Origin: Polyodon spathula
Taxonomy: Eukaryota > Chordata > Actinopteri > Acipenseriformes > Polyodontidae
Length of the DNA: 64,000 nucleotides
Direction of reading: 5' to 3'
NCBI RefSeq assembly: GCF_017654505.1
Contig: NC_054536.1
Location: 14,967,794 to 15,031,793, forward strand
A program made the position numbers and the translations under genes. The notes below the pieces were generated by a model. The model was given only the letters and a program-made list of their open reading frames with translations, made no database searches and was not told the origin of the DNA. Positions 23,961 to 37,159 of the stretch are shown here, piece by piece (position 1 is the stretch's first letter; every line of letters starts with the position of its first letter).

Positions 23961-24350
23961 CAAGAGCTACTGACCCATTCCCAACAAAACGAGAGCTGCA
24001 GCGAACTAGAGGAGAAGAGATGTCCGATGAGCTGGCCGAGAAACACAGGCCCTTGCAGAGCTGGCACATACTCTAACCCGAAGACAAAGCTGCAGACCCA
24101 GAGGGAGACCCCTATTATTTTTATATTTATTTATTCTGACAGAGGAATTCATGACTAATCTCACCACAGTGGAGAGGAAACACCCCCACCGGTGGTGAGG
24201 TGCCTCCACTGCGGGCATACTAGCAATAGGCTGGGACCAAGGCAGTGTGCAGCCGAGGGCGAGGAGGAACCAGACACCACAAAGGAGAAGGGCGGCACTA
24301 CTCGGGTGGCAGAGTGAACAGATCACGACGAAGAGTGAATGGAAAGAAAT
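23961..24350 (+). other. GC-rich block with a knuckle-like motif, retroelement-like
   Basis: Less AT-rich than its surroundings. One frame near 24,195-24,250 reads VRCLHCGHTSNRLGPRQC, loosely like a zinc knuckle but with wrong spacing. Upstream there is an EEMSDELAEKHRPLQSW-like run. It might be the remains of a gag- or ORF1-type gene of a retroelement. No protease, RT or integrase is nearby, so this is only a hint. Confidence 0.3.
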
Positions 24351-24914
24351 CAAACACTAGAAAGGGCTGAGTTATGGATATTTATATAGGTTACAATTAG
24401 ATGATGTAATGTGTAGGGACCATCCCTCCTCCCAAGCCTTAGTTTTAAACTTAATATTATTACATGCAGCACAGCAGCAGTTTTGCTTTACATAAACAAA
24501 TTCTTGAAAAGCACTGCAGGGAAAAGCACAGCAGATATTCCAAATGAACAAAGGTGATTTTACAGCTGCTGCACAAATCATATGACTAGAAAGACTAGCC
24601 AATACAGACGTTGGTACTGAGTAGAGAATATGCAAACTTAGTTTATAATCTTAAAAATCCACAATTTAACAAGTCAAAAATATTTTATAATGTGATAACT
24701 TGTAATGTGATACCTTTTATAATGCAATACTTTGTACTGTGATACTTTGTAGCAATTGTAAGTCGTCCTAGATAAGGGCATCTGCTAAGAAATGAATAAG
24801 AATAATAATCACACTTGTATTGTAAAAGTCTGAATTTGGTCAATCTTAAATTTTACCAATAAATGTCTACATTTACCAAATAATGTCATAAATGTCCGAA
24901 ATTATTAAGAAATA
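24351..24914. other. Non-coding stretch with a LINE-tail-like motif
   Basis: A tail-like segment at about 24,690-24,812 (GTAAGTCGTCCTAGATAAGG, ending in an AATAAT-rich run) resembles the 3' end of fish LINEs or SINEs. The rest is unassigned. Confidence 0.5.
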
Positions 24915-26012
24915 GATTGATTGTCAGGAATTCTAGGCTCCATTCTAGGACGCTTGCTGTTTTCATTATATATGCTACCGTTAGGTGACGTCCACAGACA
25001 CGTAGTGAATTTCCATTGCTATGCTTATACCCAGCAATATTTGTCCCTAAAGCCAAGAATTTCTTCTGCCTGGGTGTTATTTGCTACTTGCCTTACAGAC
25101 ACATTGGATGTCACATAATTTTCTGATATAGAATTCAGATGAAACGGAGATTATGCTAGTGGGATCACAGTATCAACTAAAAGGAAATGTGGGATTACCT
25201 GAACTCGACCCTTGCAGTCTCTCATCAAAGCTTAAACTAGAAATTAAGAGGTAGGGGGTTACCTTTGTTCCTGATCTTTTTACCATTTGAGAAATACAGC
25301 CAAACTTAGGCCAATTATTCCTGTATCTGATGCCTAGAGACTAATGCATGTCTTTGTTTCATCTAGAATTGATTATTGTAACGCACTTTTTTCTGGTGTC
25401 CCAAAAACGTGTGGTATCCTGCCTGTAGTTCAGAATGCCACCACTAGAATTCTGACTAAACCCAGGATCATTTTACCCCTGTTTTGGCTTCTTTACATCA
25501 GCTCTGTGTGCAGTATAGAATTGATTTTAAGATTTAGCTGTTAATTTACAAGGCCCCGAATGGATTAGCATCTAGTTATTTGCAGGAGTTACTGACCCCG
25601 TATCTTCCAAACCGCACTCTTAGATCACAGAATGCAGGGCTGTTGATTCCATAATCTCCCGGTAGGGCTTTTTCTTGTAGATCTCCTAAATTATGGAATG
25701 CTCTGCCATCTTTTGTCAGGGAAGCTGGGACCGTTACAGTTGTCAAGTCAACACCAAAAACTGACTTTTATAAAATGGCTTTCTTATCTTAGTGGGGTTT
25801 AATGTAACTTTAATATTTCGGCTTTTGTATTATTATATACTGTTATTTAAATGGTCTGACTGTGGCAGTTGTATGTGTGACATGCTATACAAATGTATTG
25901 TGATTTGTTCTTTTTTTCTGCTATGTACTCTACAGTGCATTGCGTTACTTTTGTATAAAAAACGCTGTATAAATACAATAAATAAATACATAAATAAATA
26001 AATAAATAAATA
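24915..26012 (+). mobile_element. L2/Maui-like LINE, 3' third
   Basis: Translation gives [18 protein letters not shown] and a degraded catalytic region [10 protein letters not shown], where intact relatives have a YADD box. Later come ETEIMLVGSQYQLKGN (25.15 kb), a RIDYCNALFSGVPK-type block (25.37 kb) and a block around 25.69 kb matching the L2 C-terminus. It ends in an AATA-rich tail (about 25,975-26,012), typical of L2-clade elements. The loss of the catalytic aspartates and several frameshifts show it is inactive. Confidence 0.87.
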
Positions 26013-29000
26013 CCAGTTAATCTTATGACCTACCGAAGCTTATTGATAAATGCTGGTATATCATCGCATAATTGATTTATTCCTGCATATAGATTGTCAA
26101 TTTAAAAAAATAATCATTAACAAGCTTACAATAATGTACAGTTGAATAATTTAAACTAGTTCTACATGGTACTGAACAATATCGTGATCCACTTATGTAG
26201 ATGATATTGTACTTCAAATGCGCAGTTGTTTGATGAAAAATAACGTTCTGTTAAATGCAAATTAAATCATTTAGGACCTTTGTTTTTTCAACAGAAAATC
26301 ACACTTTGGTTATGACATAAAATGCCAAAAAGACAGGTAGTGAATAGGGATATTTACTTATTGCAGCATTTGGTGGCACTTGAAATTATACTGGACTCCT
26401 GAAAACTTAAAGTGTGAAAGCGAGACATTCGGTCATTAGCCAAAGGCACGTGTTTATTCTTGAGAGTTACCAGTAAATGTCCGAAGTAAAGCGTTACCAT
26501 GTTTATTTGTGACATTTTGCCATTTTGCTTGGTAAATGTTGACTTTTACCGTAACATACACAGTGATGAACAGTCCATATAATGCCACTTGAATAAAGCA
26601 GTACCAGTGGAAAAGTTTCATGTGGTGTTTTAAAGGAGAGCGTCTTATAATGAATAATCTTCTGTTGTTATTTTTAACAATTATAAATAAAGAATCATTA
26701 AACTAAACCATTACCAAAATTTAATAGCTTCCCTTTTATATTATAATATCAAACAATACAGGACATTCTCAAAGCCTTTCTCTTGACACTGATTCGATTG
26801 TGTACTTAGTCAGGATGATGTCTTGCTGCTTTTTGCACATCTATGATCCCACTGTTTAAAAAACCATCTTTGTTCTCACAAATTATGGAACTATTTATCA
26901 TGTGATTTACTCTTTTGTTTGACATCCTTTCATGACTCAGATACTTTCTCCACAACCATTCCAGGCTTCATAACAATCTAGTATATTCTTCCTGCACTAG
27001 TGTTAGATGTACAGTATCAAAGGAACTAAAAAACAAAGGATTGACTGTATCTCTAACAGTATATGTTTTTTTTTTTCTTCGAAAAACACAATACAAAACA
27101 TCAAGACACACTTTTATGTAGGGACTAATAAAATCTGATTTAGCTCCAATTATTAATTATTAACAATCCAATGGTTATTTATAACAACAAACTACTAGAA
27201 ACATTGCAATCAAAATTAAAACCAGAATTTAATAAATTGTCATGTACCCAGAGGTGCTAATGTATAATTTCATTCCATTTACTTTTAATAACACTAGTAG
27301 TTTTACAGCATTGTATTAGTTGTGTTATTGTTTATTGTTCTGATGCAGAAAATAAAGGCTTTCTAGAACTCCTTTGTGTATGGTCTACTTCTTTTTGCTT
27401 CAGATTATTGGTTTGACAATGCACCTACAGCAATCTCTTGAATGAGCGTTGCAGTTTGTACTAATAATTGGTCCATATCCTTTTGGAAGAAACTGTACCA
27501 TATTGCCAGAAAGATAATTAATGTCGCTACACTTATCAAACGGTTTTCCTCCAGTGCTTACTTTAGGACAGACTGATGCTGTGTGTGAGAGGAACTGTAA
27601 TAGGCCTCTTGTGGGTACTAGTGCCAGGATCAAATACAACAGTCTTTTACCTTTAATTTAGTTTGCTTACAAATTCCTCAATTTCTGTTTAATTTCATTA
27701 AACTGGTCTAAATGGCAAATTCAAGTTAAAATCAGATAGTTTTCTTAATATGTTTTGTGGTTGTAATACTGAGTGGTAAAGATATTAGCACAGCTTTTTT
27801 TGTTGTCTTTCTGTAAAGTACACTATATTTTCATCAGATTTAATAAATAAATAAATAAATAAATCCCATACTGACAAATAACAGCTAAGCAACTTTTCAC
27901 CAAACCAGACCTCCCAGTTCATATCATAATGTCTTTGACATCCACGGCTTTACTAACAAGTGCTGTGCTCTCTGAAAAGACAACATGCTTGGTGCAGTGA
28001 TAAAATAACCTCTTTTTAAATCTATAATTCTGATCTCCTATATCATATTTTATAATTACCCAAATGCAATGTTTTTCAAATCATTCTCATTGAAAAGACA
28101 TGAACAAGTGTGTGAGATGCTCTTTCAAACTTTAAATATATTAGAACTTTTCACTTAACAGCGAACATTAAAAGAGCTTTGCTGAGGGTTTTCTTTAATC
28201 AGTATGCCAGTGTTTTAAAGACACACATGTAGTGGAATACAACCAGCCTGTGAAGTGTCAAAATATTATGTTGATTCAGACAAGCATCTGTTTTCAGGTT
28301 TTACAGCAATAAAATATTTTAGGGCTTAGACTGTTACAATTATGATAAAATACAGATTAATGATCTATGGGTCACACTTTATTTTAAGGGGACATTTTCT
28401 TCACTAATTAGTATTGACTGTTATCAACTAGCTTACTAACACGTTAAAAATGTTGATTGAAATGCATTATTAACAAAGAATAATGTTTGAAGCTGCTGTC
28501 AAGAATTGGGAAAGGTTGTTAACAGAAAAAAATAACAACAACAGTGATTTAGTTTAGGTGTGATTTACAAACCTTGGAAAATCAAAAGTGTAAACTTTCT
28601 CACCGTAGATGAGCCATAAACAATTATATCAATCACCTGCTGGATCCATTTCCACCAACCCCCAACTGTACCAATACCATTGCTACTTAAGAAGTACTTT
28701 ATAACAAGTGACAGGAATTCAAAATATATTAAAGTTTTAACTTCCAACAAAGTTACATCCAATTCATAATAAACCACACATATTTATATAAACACCCTTA
28801 ATTTGAACCCTAATCATATGAACAGTAATTTGTAATATATTTATCACAAATGCAAAAGCAAAGACAAATTTACACAAAAAATAAAAGAATTGGAATGAGA
28901 TACAGTACAACGAGCAGAACAATGATAATTTAGCTGTTCCTTCCTGCAACTCAATTATCTCTATGGGACTGTATACCATTATACAATTATTTTCAGTAAA

Positions 29001-29335
29001 TGCCTCTTTTCACTTGCTTCTGTGGAGACATATGTATCAAAGTCAGTAGCAAACACCTTGGCACACAAGTGAGCCCTTAAAATTGCTTCCGACTAGGATT
29101 TTATCTTTGCAAATTACATTTTGTCATGAAAATCTGGCCTATTGTTTTACATACCACACTGCACATAGCAACACCAAAGATTCTAAACGTGGAAGTATTT
29201 GTTATGACACAAATTGGAACTATAATAACTTTTAAATATAAGCTAAATGTAATGATTTAAACCAACTGTGTTTTACTTTTAAAGTATGGTTGTATTTTAG
29301 AAAAGATAAATGTAAATATAGAGGAATTAGTATAT
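26013..29335. other. Unassigned AT-rich non-coding stretch
   Basis: No gene or repeat family recognised over 3.3 kb apart from a short (AAAT)n run near 27,840-27,864 and a T-run near 27,068. Minus-strand open frames at 27.4, 28.6 and 28.8 kb have no domain. Confidence 0.45.
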
Positions 29336-29905
29336 CATCTTGTAACAAAGTGCCCGCCCCTGTGTATATTATCTGTTATGTGTTGCGTGTGGTGTGTTTA
29401 AATGTTGGTGTATAGACATTGGTACACGGGATATAAACGGGTCTGTGTAACACGAGTGTTTAAAAATGTATATGTGTATTTAGGCACGAGGATTGCACAG
29501 CACTTCACGTGCAAGTAAAATGTAGTAATATGTGAGCACGGGGAATTGCACTTTATTAATTCACGTGCTGGGATTCAAGTGAATAATTAATTGGTAATTG
29601 AATCCCAGCACAATAGTATATATAGATGCACGTTGGCACATACTGGTGGTTGGGTGTTCGGTGAGCGGAGAACGGGATTGGAGACGGAGGAAATTAGTAG
29701 CAGTAGTCTGTTTTTGTTTGTCTATTTATTTTGGCGTAGAGTGCCGTGTCCTGTGTTTTTCGTGTTTGTTAAACCTTTTATTTTGTAATAAACCGGCGCC
29801 AACAGGCGTCTTCATCATTTCATTTCATCCGTCCTGTGTTTTGTATATTTCATTACCTTTCCTGGTTCTGACGCCGCCCACTTCGGCCGTCTCTGTGACA
29901 CATCT
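29336..29905 (+). mobile_element. Solo LTR with 5-bp target duplication
   Basis: The element at 29,341-29,900 starts TGTAACAAAG and ends CTGTGACA, so it has TG...CA ends. It is flanked by the perfect 5-bp repeat CATCT (29,336-29,340 and 29,901-29,905). At 560 bp it has promoter and polyadenylation signals in the right order for the + strand: TATATATA at 29,617-29,624 and AATAAA at 29,787-29,792. No internal retroviral or Gypsy genes are next to it, so it is a solo LTR left by recombination between two LTRs. Short open frames inside it (29.59-29.92 kb) are not genes. The family is unknown; a 5-bp duplication fits Gypsy/BEL-type and some other LTR elements. Confidence 0.85.
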
Positions 29906-30199
29906 ATTTAAAAATAATCTGTAAACTGTCTACTTAGCACAAAATTATACATGTGTATTGTATTTTATTCACAAATACTGTTCAATAGATTGGGATAATT
30001 ACACAAGAGTGTTCATTGTCCTTGAGCACGATATAATAAAACTGAGCCTAACACCCATCTCACATAACAACAAAGTTATTAACAGATGTATAGATTGTTT
30101 CCCTTGGCCCACAGTTTGCCAAGAATGCAATGAAGGAAAGGAATCTCTAGGCATTTCTCAGATATACAGCAAGACCACTGTCTTATTTCGGGGATAAAG
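29906..30199. other. Unassigned non-coding stretch
   Basis: No supported feature. Confidence 0.4.
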
Positions 30200-30513
30200 T
30201 GGGGGTGGGGGCTTCTTGGATGCAACACCTTTTATCTGGAGTGAGTTTTGACAGCTCCCTGGGGAGAGGGAGGGCAATTCCTGGAGCCAATAGGCTAATT
30301 CAATTTACTTCAGCTGCATTTGCCTTGTCAGAATATTCATGAGGTGAGGAATGAGTACCAGTGCCACAGGCACACAGTGCAGTCAGTTTGAGGGAAGGAG
30401 GAACTAAAGAAAGGACTTCTTCTCTTGTTAAGCAATACTGTTTCAACAGTGAAAACTTTGTCCTGCTCATTTCACTTGTTTTTCTTTTGTTTGTTTATTT
30501 TATTTTATTGCAG
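30200..30513 (+). promoter_or_regulatory. Candidate promoter region (CCAAT, GC-richer)
   Basis: This block is less AT-rich than the 5 kb on either side. It contains GAGCCAATAGG (a CCAAT box, near 30,283) and an AGAATATTCATGAGG element, and it ends in a long pyrimidine tract closing TTATTGCAG. That would serve as a splice acceptor at 30,511-30,513. It may be the promoter or last intron before a 5' untranslated exon of the cadherin gene. No TATA box was seen at the expected spacing. This is an inference from motifs only. Confidence 0.3.
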
Positions 30514-30668
30514 GAGCTGACGAGGTGTTTTTCATTTGAAAGAATACTTGAATTTTGTTTGAATTCACTGAGCAGCAAGCTTACATTGGAATCTGGAGGT
30601 GTCGGGAGAGGAGTGAACTGAACTTCTTAGGTGTCAAAACTAACAAGGAAAAGGCAGAAGGCACTAAG
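30514..30668 (+). other. Candidate 5' untranslated exon of cdh20
   Basis: A 155-nt stretch lies between a strong acceptor (pyrimidine-rich tract then TTGCAG) and a donor CTAAG/GTAACC. It has no ATG in any frame, as expected of a leader exon. Type II cadherin genes are known to start with non-coding exons far upstream of the first coding exon, here 24 kb downstream. Nothing proves that the exon is transcribed. Confidence 0.3.
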
Positions 30669-33600
30669 GTAACCAGATCATTAAATGCACTAGGGTGGTA
30701 TAACAACTGTTCTACAATTGTAATGTGTAATGTATCAGGGCAGCAGACTATAAGCATATTTTGCATGCAATTGTTTTTATAAATTAGCAATAATATCAGT
30801 GAAGCTTTACAATTTACTGAAAACACACACATACACATAAATGCAGAGTGGCCATTTAATCGTTAATTTGTCACATTTTTAACATGCACTGCATTAGAAT
30901 GTATATCTCTACATATTTATTATCAAATATAGTGTCCGATAATAAAAGGATAGTCTTGTAAAAGGTAGTAAACCATTAAATTGTTATTTTGGGTGTTTAA
31001 AAAAAAAAAAAAAAAAAAAAAAAAGTAGTTTGTTATAAATATTGGAACACTTTTGTTGAATTCTAAACTGTGTTCATACAGTATTAAATTAAATGCTGCC
31101 AGGAAATGTATTGACTGAAGTGGAACTAGACATTGTGCTTTAACAATAGCTATCACTATGCAAGTTATACAAAGTTGATAAGTAGCTGTAGTAGATTTTA
31201 AAGAAAAGGTTTCACTTGTCTTTGGTTGCTTTCAGCTGTAATTATGACTGATCAATGTGTACTTATAAAAGCTATCTGTGCATTAATCAGATTCCATACA
31301 CTTGGGAACAGAATAGGCTGTTTCACACTGAAATTAGAGAAAGGAATCTGTCTGTTGGCAGCCCACACAGTAACCAAGGCAGCTGACAAGAATAAAAGCC
31401 AACAGGGACACCGTTTATTTCTATTTTTCTCTTTTTTGAAACATACAGCCCCTGCCAACCACTGTTTCTAACAGTAGATAAAGATCTCATTGTGGGATGG
31501 TGTGACTAGAATCATTAAGTATCTATTTGTACAGTCCCTAGGGAGCACAATTTAACCTGTTTATATGTGGTTAGAGTATTACAAAGTTAAAGCAAAAAGA
31601 AAGAAAACTGTGGTGCTAATAAATAAATAAGTAAATAAATATGATAGAAAACAATTGAAACTCAAAAGAAGGGTGAAATAAAGGGTGAGGATTAAAAAGA
31701 AAATGGTCTGAGGAGTGAATGCTATACTTTCTGTATCTTCACTCTGTGTAATGGACACAGCAGTTACAGAACATGAAATTCAGAGTAGGTTTCCTTTGAT
31801 ATCAAAGTAATCCCTTAAAATGTCTTGCATTACATTATTTGTCTAGCCTTCATGTTATGAACCCAAAATGATTGTATAAGATGGTACAGTGTAAATCCCA
31901 TTTCTGAAACATGTGAATGCAGTTTAATAGACTATTACTAACAGTAAAGTGAAATTTCCATGTCCGTGAAATGTTTGTAAATCAGAAGGCTATGCATAGA
32001 CGTGACAAAGATGATTGTTATTATTTTAAACTTTGAACGTCACACCGTTTCCTCTTCTCACTGTTATTTCTAAGAAACTAAGGCAGATATGTCAGTGAGG
32101 CTTCTTTTCAGTGAATTTGTGAATTCAATAACGTATATATCTTCTGAGGGTGTACAGCTCTCATCATAACTTGTTCATTATAGTTGTGTTTCGTGTGAGG
32201 AAGGTTGAGGACCCTGCCATAGCACTACTTCCATTACTTCCAAACTACAATATATATGTACTGTATGGCTAGTGGAGCACCCATTTTCAAAATGATATAT
32301 TACTATATCAGACCTGTGATTTCATTGTATAGAAATAAACTTGCAGCCCTAATATAACATTAATAATGCTGTATCAGAATGTGGGTGCTGCCAGCTGTAT
32401 TTTTTCAGGACCCCCTTGTATATGAGACTCTGATACCAATGATAAATACATGCATACTTCAATGTAAAACCCTCAGATAATGTGGAATAAGAATACATTT
32501 AACCATATTATTTTTCTATGCAGTCAACTTTGAAAATAACTCCATGCTTGGTTTCAATTTGGTTTGATCTTCTTGTCACATGTGACTTTGAGTCCATTGG
32601 TGCCTTAAATTCCTTATGTTTGTTTGTCATTTTTTCCCATACAAGTTATACTGTACTTCTATTATTTTTAAACAGGTGGCCATCTTTCTTTAAGGGTTTT
32701 TATGGGCTGTTTTTATAGGCTGTGACATGATTGGATGAAATGCATGTGCTCCTAATTCAAAGGCTATATTTTTGTGGTAGATGGGCCAGTAAATTACTCT
32801 GACAGTCATCAGCATGATGAAAGCAATTATGTACTTTGTTTTTTAGCCAAGCTCTCAGGTAATGAATCTATTTAATCTGCAGTTGCTTAAGTAATAGAGC
32901 GTATACCTTAGGCGGAAATTAATTTAAATTGATTTTCTCACACAAGCTTTTGAGCACGTTTTTTTTTTTTTTTTTTTTTTTTATCAAGTGAGTCCACATG
33001 AACAGATCCATTTTGAAAATTACCCTGCTGAAAAAGATGTGGCATCTCCTCAAGCCAAATTTTAACCTTTAAGAAAAAATACCCTTGATTTATATAAGCA
33101 CTACCCTCTCATTTATTGTCATGCATCCTGGCTCTCCTCACACTTCATTAGCTTTCACTAGGAACTCAGGAGATGTCATGTAACAACAGCACTAATGATG
33201 TTTAAGCAAGCACAAGACCTGAATTTCAAACAGTATTTCTAATTATGTTACCGGTTTGGCTCTGTTCCGATTTTGAAACTGCCAAAAATGGTATACTCAC
33301 AAAAAGCACCTTTGTTGCTACAAACAAAAGGCTGCTCAAAGTTTAAATATTTGTTAAGCTTTCAAATGTTAAAATATCCTTTACTATAACTCTTTTCATT
33401 TATCGATCCATTTTTCTTTTTTATTTCTGATCATTCTGACCAGGGGCCATATTTGGAAATTAAGCAGAGATTGACTTGGGGCAGTTTTCATGTTTTTTTT
33501 ATGCAGAGTGATGAGGGTGTAGAGTAGGTTAATTAGTTATTAATTGCTAAGACTGAATAGCTTGGATGCTTTAAGACACAACCTGACAAGGTTTTGAGGT

Positions 33601-35668
33601 CAATCAACTAGTAGGAATGAGCCTAATGACCTCCTCTTGTTCATAAATCTTCTTATATTCTTAAAAAATCGCTGGTCCTTATTTCAAGCCTGCCAATTTC
33701 GTTCCTGTCAATTATTCTTCACTTTTACTTTTTTTTATTTATTAAAGATGCAGGTTGGTTATATTTAGAAAAAGCCTGATGCTGAGGGTTTTCATAATCA
33801 GGAAACAGAAGATTCTGTCTGGGAATTTTCACCTTTAGGGTATTCAGTTTTACTCAACATACATATGTGAGCTTCTAGTAATAAAACCATTGTTGCTTGC
33901 AAGGTATCTAATAATCCATACAGTGAAGTTAACATATACTGAAAGTTAATACATAGCGTGTATGGTTTTGTATTGTGCAGCATAAGAAAGGCCAAAAGAG
34001 GTCCTGGTTGTTTGATAATTGACTACATATCATTAGGAAGCATGTTCTATGACATTGTCCAGTAGCTATACTCCCATATACCTCATGTGTATCATAGTTA
34101 ATCTTGGTTATGTTAAAGTAATTTGATATTATTTGGACAGGCTGTAACAGTATTGGTTAGTATAGATTTTTGATTGGGTTGGTGACTGTTTATGTGCAGA
34201 GATGATGTATAGCAACAATGGGTCTCAAGCTTGGCTTGGAGAGGCACAGAAAGGTCAATTCTGAACCAATCAAGTCATTGATATCTCTGAGAAACTGTCA
34301 ACTCAATCCTAATTGTTTATGTCAATGTGGAATAATAGTAACCCTGAATTCCTTTCACATAGGGCCCAAACAAGTGAAAATGTGAATAACCTTCAATCAC
34401 TATTGACCTAATAGTAATAGCATAATAGCATTTAATTGACAACTCTACTGGATGCTAACCTAATTTTTTGAAAAGAAAGCAAATACTTTTTTTGTTTTTG
34501 TTTTTGTTTTTTGTTTTTTTTAAATAATTTATTTTAAATCAGTACCTAACAGCAATATCTGCAGTTTGACGATTGTAGAATTTTATGTTGTGAATATGCA
34601 AGATGCTTCAGGCAAGACTTGTGTTCAGAAGGTTCTACTGCAGACCAAAAATTTACTTTCAAAGCAACTCTTGTAAAAATGTATCATTACCACCGATATA
34701 TTGTACTTTAGAAACCTTATTTCTGATATATAATCTAATAAAAATGAATTGCTCTACGATCTTCAGGCATGAACATGATTTCAGCTTGAATAGAAAGAAG
34801 AGCTGTCTCCTTATTGTTGGTATTGTGCATTTCGTTTCTTTGTCCCAGCAGTTACAATTAGGTTGGAACTGAGCTGTTCATAATGGTCCTTACAATCTGT
34901 AAACCTGGCCGACACATTCCTTATTAGTATTCAAGTGACAATAGCTTGTAATATTATGGCATAAAAGGATCCTCTTTCTATGTATTGCTGGGTACTTACT
35001 CCCAAACCAATAACTCAGAAATGGTGGATGCTGTTCAATCTAATTACATGTAGTTCACAAAGATGCCAAGAAGGAGCAACCAATACCTAATTTAATGGAA
35101 AGACATTGTTTTTTTATTCAGAACATGAAGTAGGCAAATAGGTGTTCATCTGTGAAGATAAAAATACATCCCAGAATGCTATTTACCGCAGGGTGGCTGC
35201 ATTGCCAAAAGGCAGAAAGCAAACAGGCCCAGAAGCCTGCTGGGCTTTAGCTGCGGCTTGTCTGCTCAGCTGTCAGTGGTATCTGGTGTTTGTTTAATGG
35301 TAGAGTCAACATCTGGTCGACACACAGAGACCTTCTGAATTTGCTGCCGTGCTGAGCCTCTACAACAATGTTTTTAGGAGAGCTCCTTTTTGTTTATTAA
35401 AACCTACTACCATGTATTTGAAGGAGTCATCAGATGTGCAATTTATAAACGATCATCCTTGTGGCTGAAACTGATTCTGGCAGTGGGCTCTGTTTTACTT
35501 TAACTAATGCAAGAGCACCTGTGTAGGATATAGTGGGCTTTACCAGCCATTCAGGGGAAATATGTCTGCCTTTAATTTAAATGTCATTTTTGGAATCATG
35601 AATTTGGAATTAAGTTTGGAATAATCTCAGTGGTTAATACTTTTACTGTAGAAATGTCCTATTTTTCC

Positions 35669-35673
<5 letters not shown>
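30669..35673. other. Non-coding stretch, possible cdh20 first intron
   Basis: Mostly unassigned AT-rich DNA. It contains a poly-A run (30,999-31,024), a T-run (32,959-32,982), a dispersed-repeat-like tail (about 33,520-33,662, with CCTAATGACCTCCTCTTG) and a (TTTTTG)n run (34,487-34,521). A less AT-rich block at 35.16-35.40 kb has no coding signal. Confidence 0.45.

Positions 35674-35739
<66 letters not shown>
35674..35739. repeat. (TA)n microsatellite
   Basis: Uninterrupted TA dinucleotide run of about 66 bases. Confidence 0.98.
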
Positions 35740-35741
<2 letters not shown>

Positions 35742-37089
35742 GGAACACAAATAAATGGTACTTCATGTTTTTTTAAAGAAAAACTTTTACCAGTAAACTT
35801 TTTAATCCAATCAAAACGATAATATATTTAAGCATCCTGTGGGAGCTTATATGAATTTGCACATTTAACATCATTAAATAGATTCAAAATATAACATTAC
35901 AAGTTGTAGGGTGGCAGTATTAAAATTCACCTCTATTTAGATCATTAAAATATACTTTTCTAAAAGAGAAGTTATATATAAATGTTATGCACATTTTAAC
36001 AATCACCAATAATATTCAATTGCCCAGTCTCCACATCATTATCTGCAAAACAGATTGGATCTCCATTAGACCTCATCCAAAGAGAGCTCATCAAAGTGCC
36101 CACACAGAGCTGAGGTGCTGGTATAAAGCTTGCAATGTGCTCAGGTCAACCCTATGACTTTTATACCTGGAGGCAAGAATACTTACTGAGCTATCAACTC
36201 TCTTATTAGATGACTTGTGTTTCTATCTTGGATGTCCACCTCTCGCCACATATAAAAATGTTTTATGAGAGAGCAAGCAAACAATCTGTCAGGAATGATT
36301 TAAGGCCCAACAACCTCTTCATTACCTCAAACATCTTTTTTTTTCACTATCTCAAAGGAACACTGAGTTGACAGTACCCGATTATTCTTTAAGGGAAATA
36401 AAATAGTTTTTTCAGCTTACATTTTAAACATTTTAATAAAATAGGTCACTTCTATAGTATTGCCAGAGCAAGATCCAAAGGTAGTTGAGCTCTTATTTGA
36501 GAATCCTATAAGAGAATATAAGAGAATCCTCCTACCCACCTTTTAGCATATATTGTTTATACAACATGGTAAAAATCACTAGCTGCACGTGACTTTCTAT
36601 TACTGCTTCAGCAAGTCAAATCCACATTTGGTTTAAATTTTAAACTTATCCTAGTACTAGTATTAGTCAACAAAAAACATGTTTATTTAGACACTAATGC
36701 ACATCAAACTGGCTGCTGTTTAACTATGTTTGTCTTTTTGTGTGCCATTATTTCCTAATTAGGCCTATCCTGTGTAATTAGATACATGAATCTAACCTAG
36801 AAAAAAAAAAAACCTTTCCTTTGAAAAAAAAAAAAAATGTTTAGCAAAATTAACTACTAGAGGTGTATTGTTCATTGAATCAAAAAGAGACATTACATTC
36901 AGTATTAGACCTGCTAATCAAGCTCAGATTTTGATGTCTGCATTTAAAACCAGGTTATGTTTATTGTAAATTATGCTAATTTTCATCAAATGCCTATTAC
37001 ATGAAGTTAATGTAGGATTTAGAGTTTAAGAAGTCATGGTTTTGAGTTAGTTTCTGCAGCCTCAGATCTTTGGCAGATTGCAGTGCTTT

Positions 37090-37091
<2 letters not shown>
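35740..37091. other. Unassigned non-coding stretch
   Basis: No gene or repeat family recognised. Two short A-runs lie near 36,800-36,836. Confidence 0.4.

Positions 37092-37156
<65 letters not shown>
37092..37156. repeat. (TA)n microsatellite
   Basis: TA dinucleotide run of about 65 bases. It generates a spurious minus-strand open frame rich in Tyr-Ile. Confidence 0.98.

Positions 37157-37159
<3 letters not shown>

Noticed and set aside
24006..24353. 115-codon minus-strand open frame
   Set aside because: No domain, and it is antisense to a block that looks more like a retroelement remnant on the + strand.
29591..29924. Two overlapping open frames on the + strand
   Set aside because: They lie inside the solo LTR between its TATA box and polyadenylation signal and have no domain.
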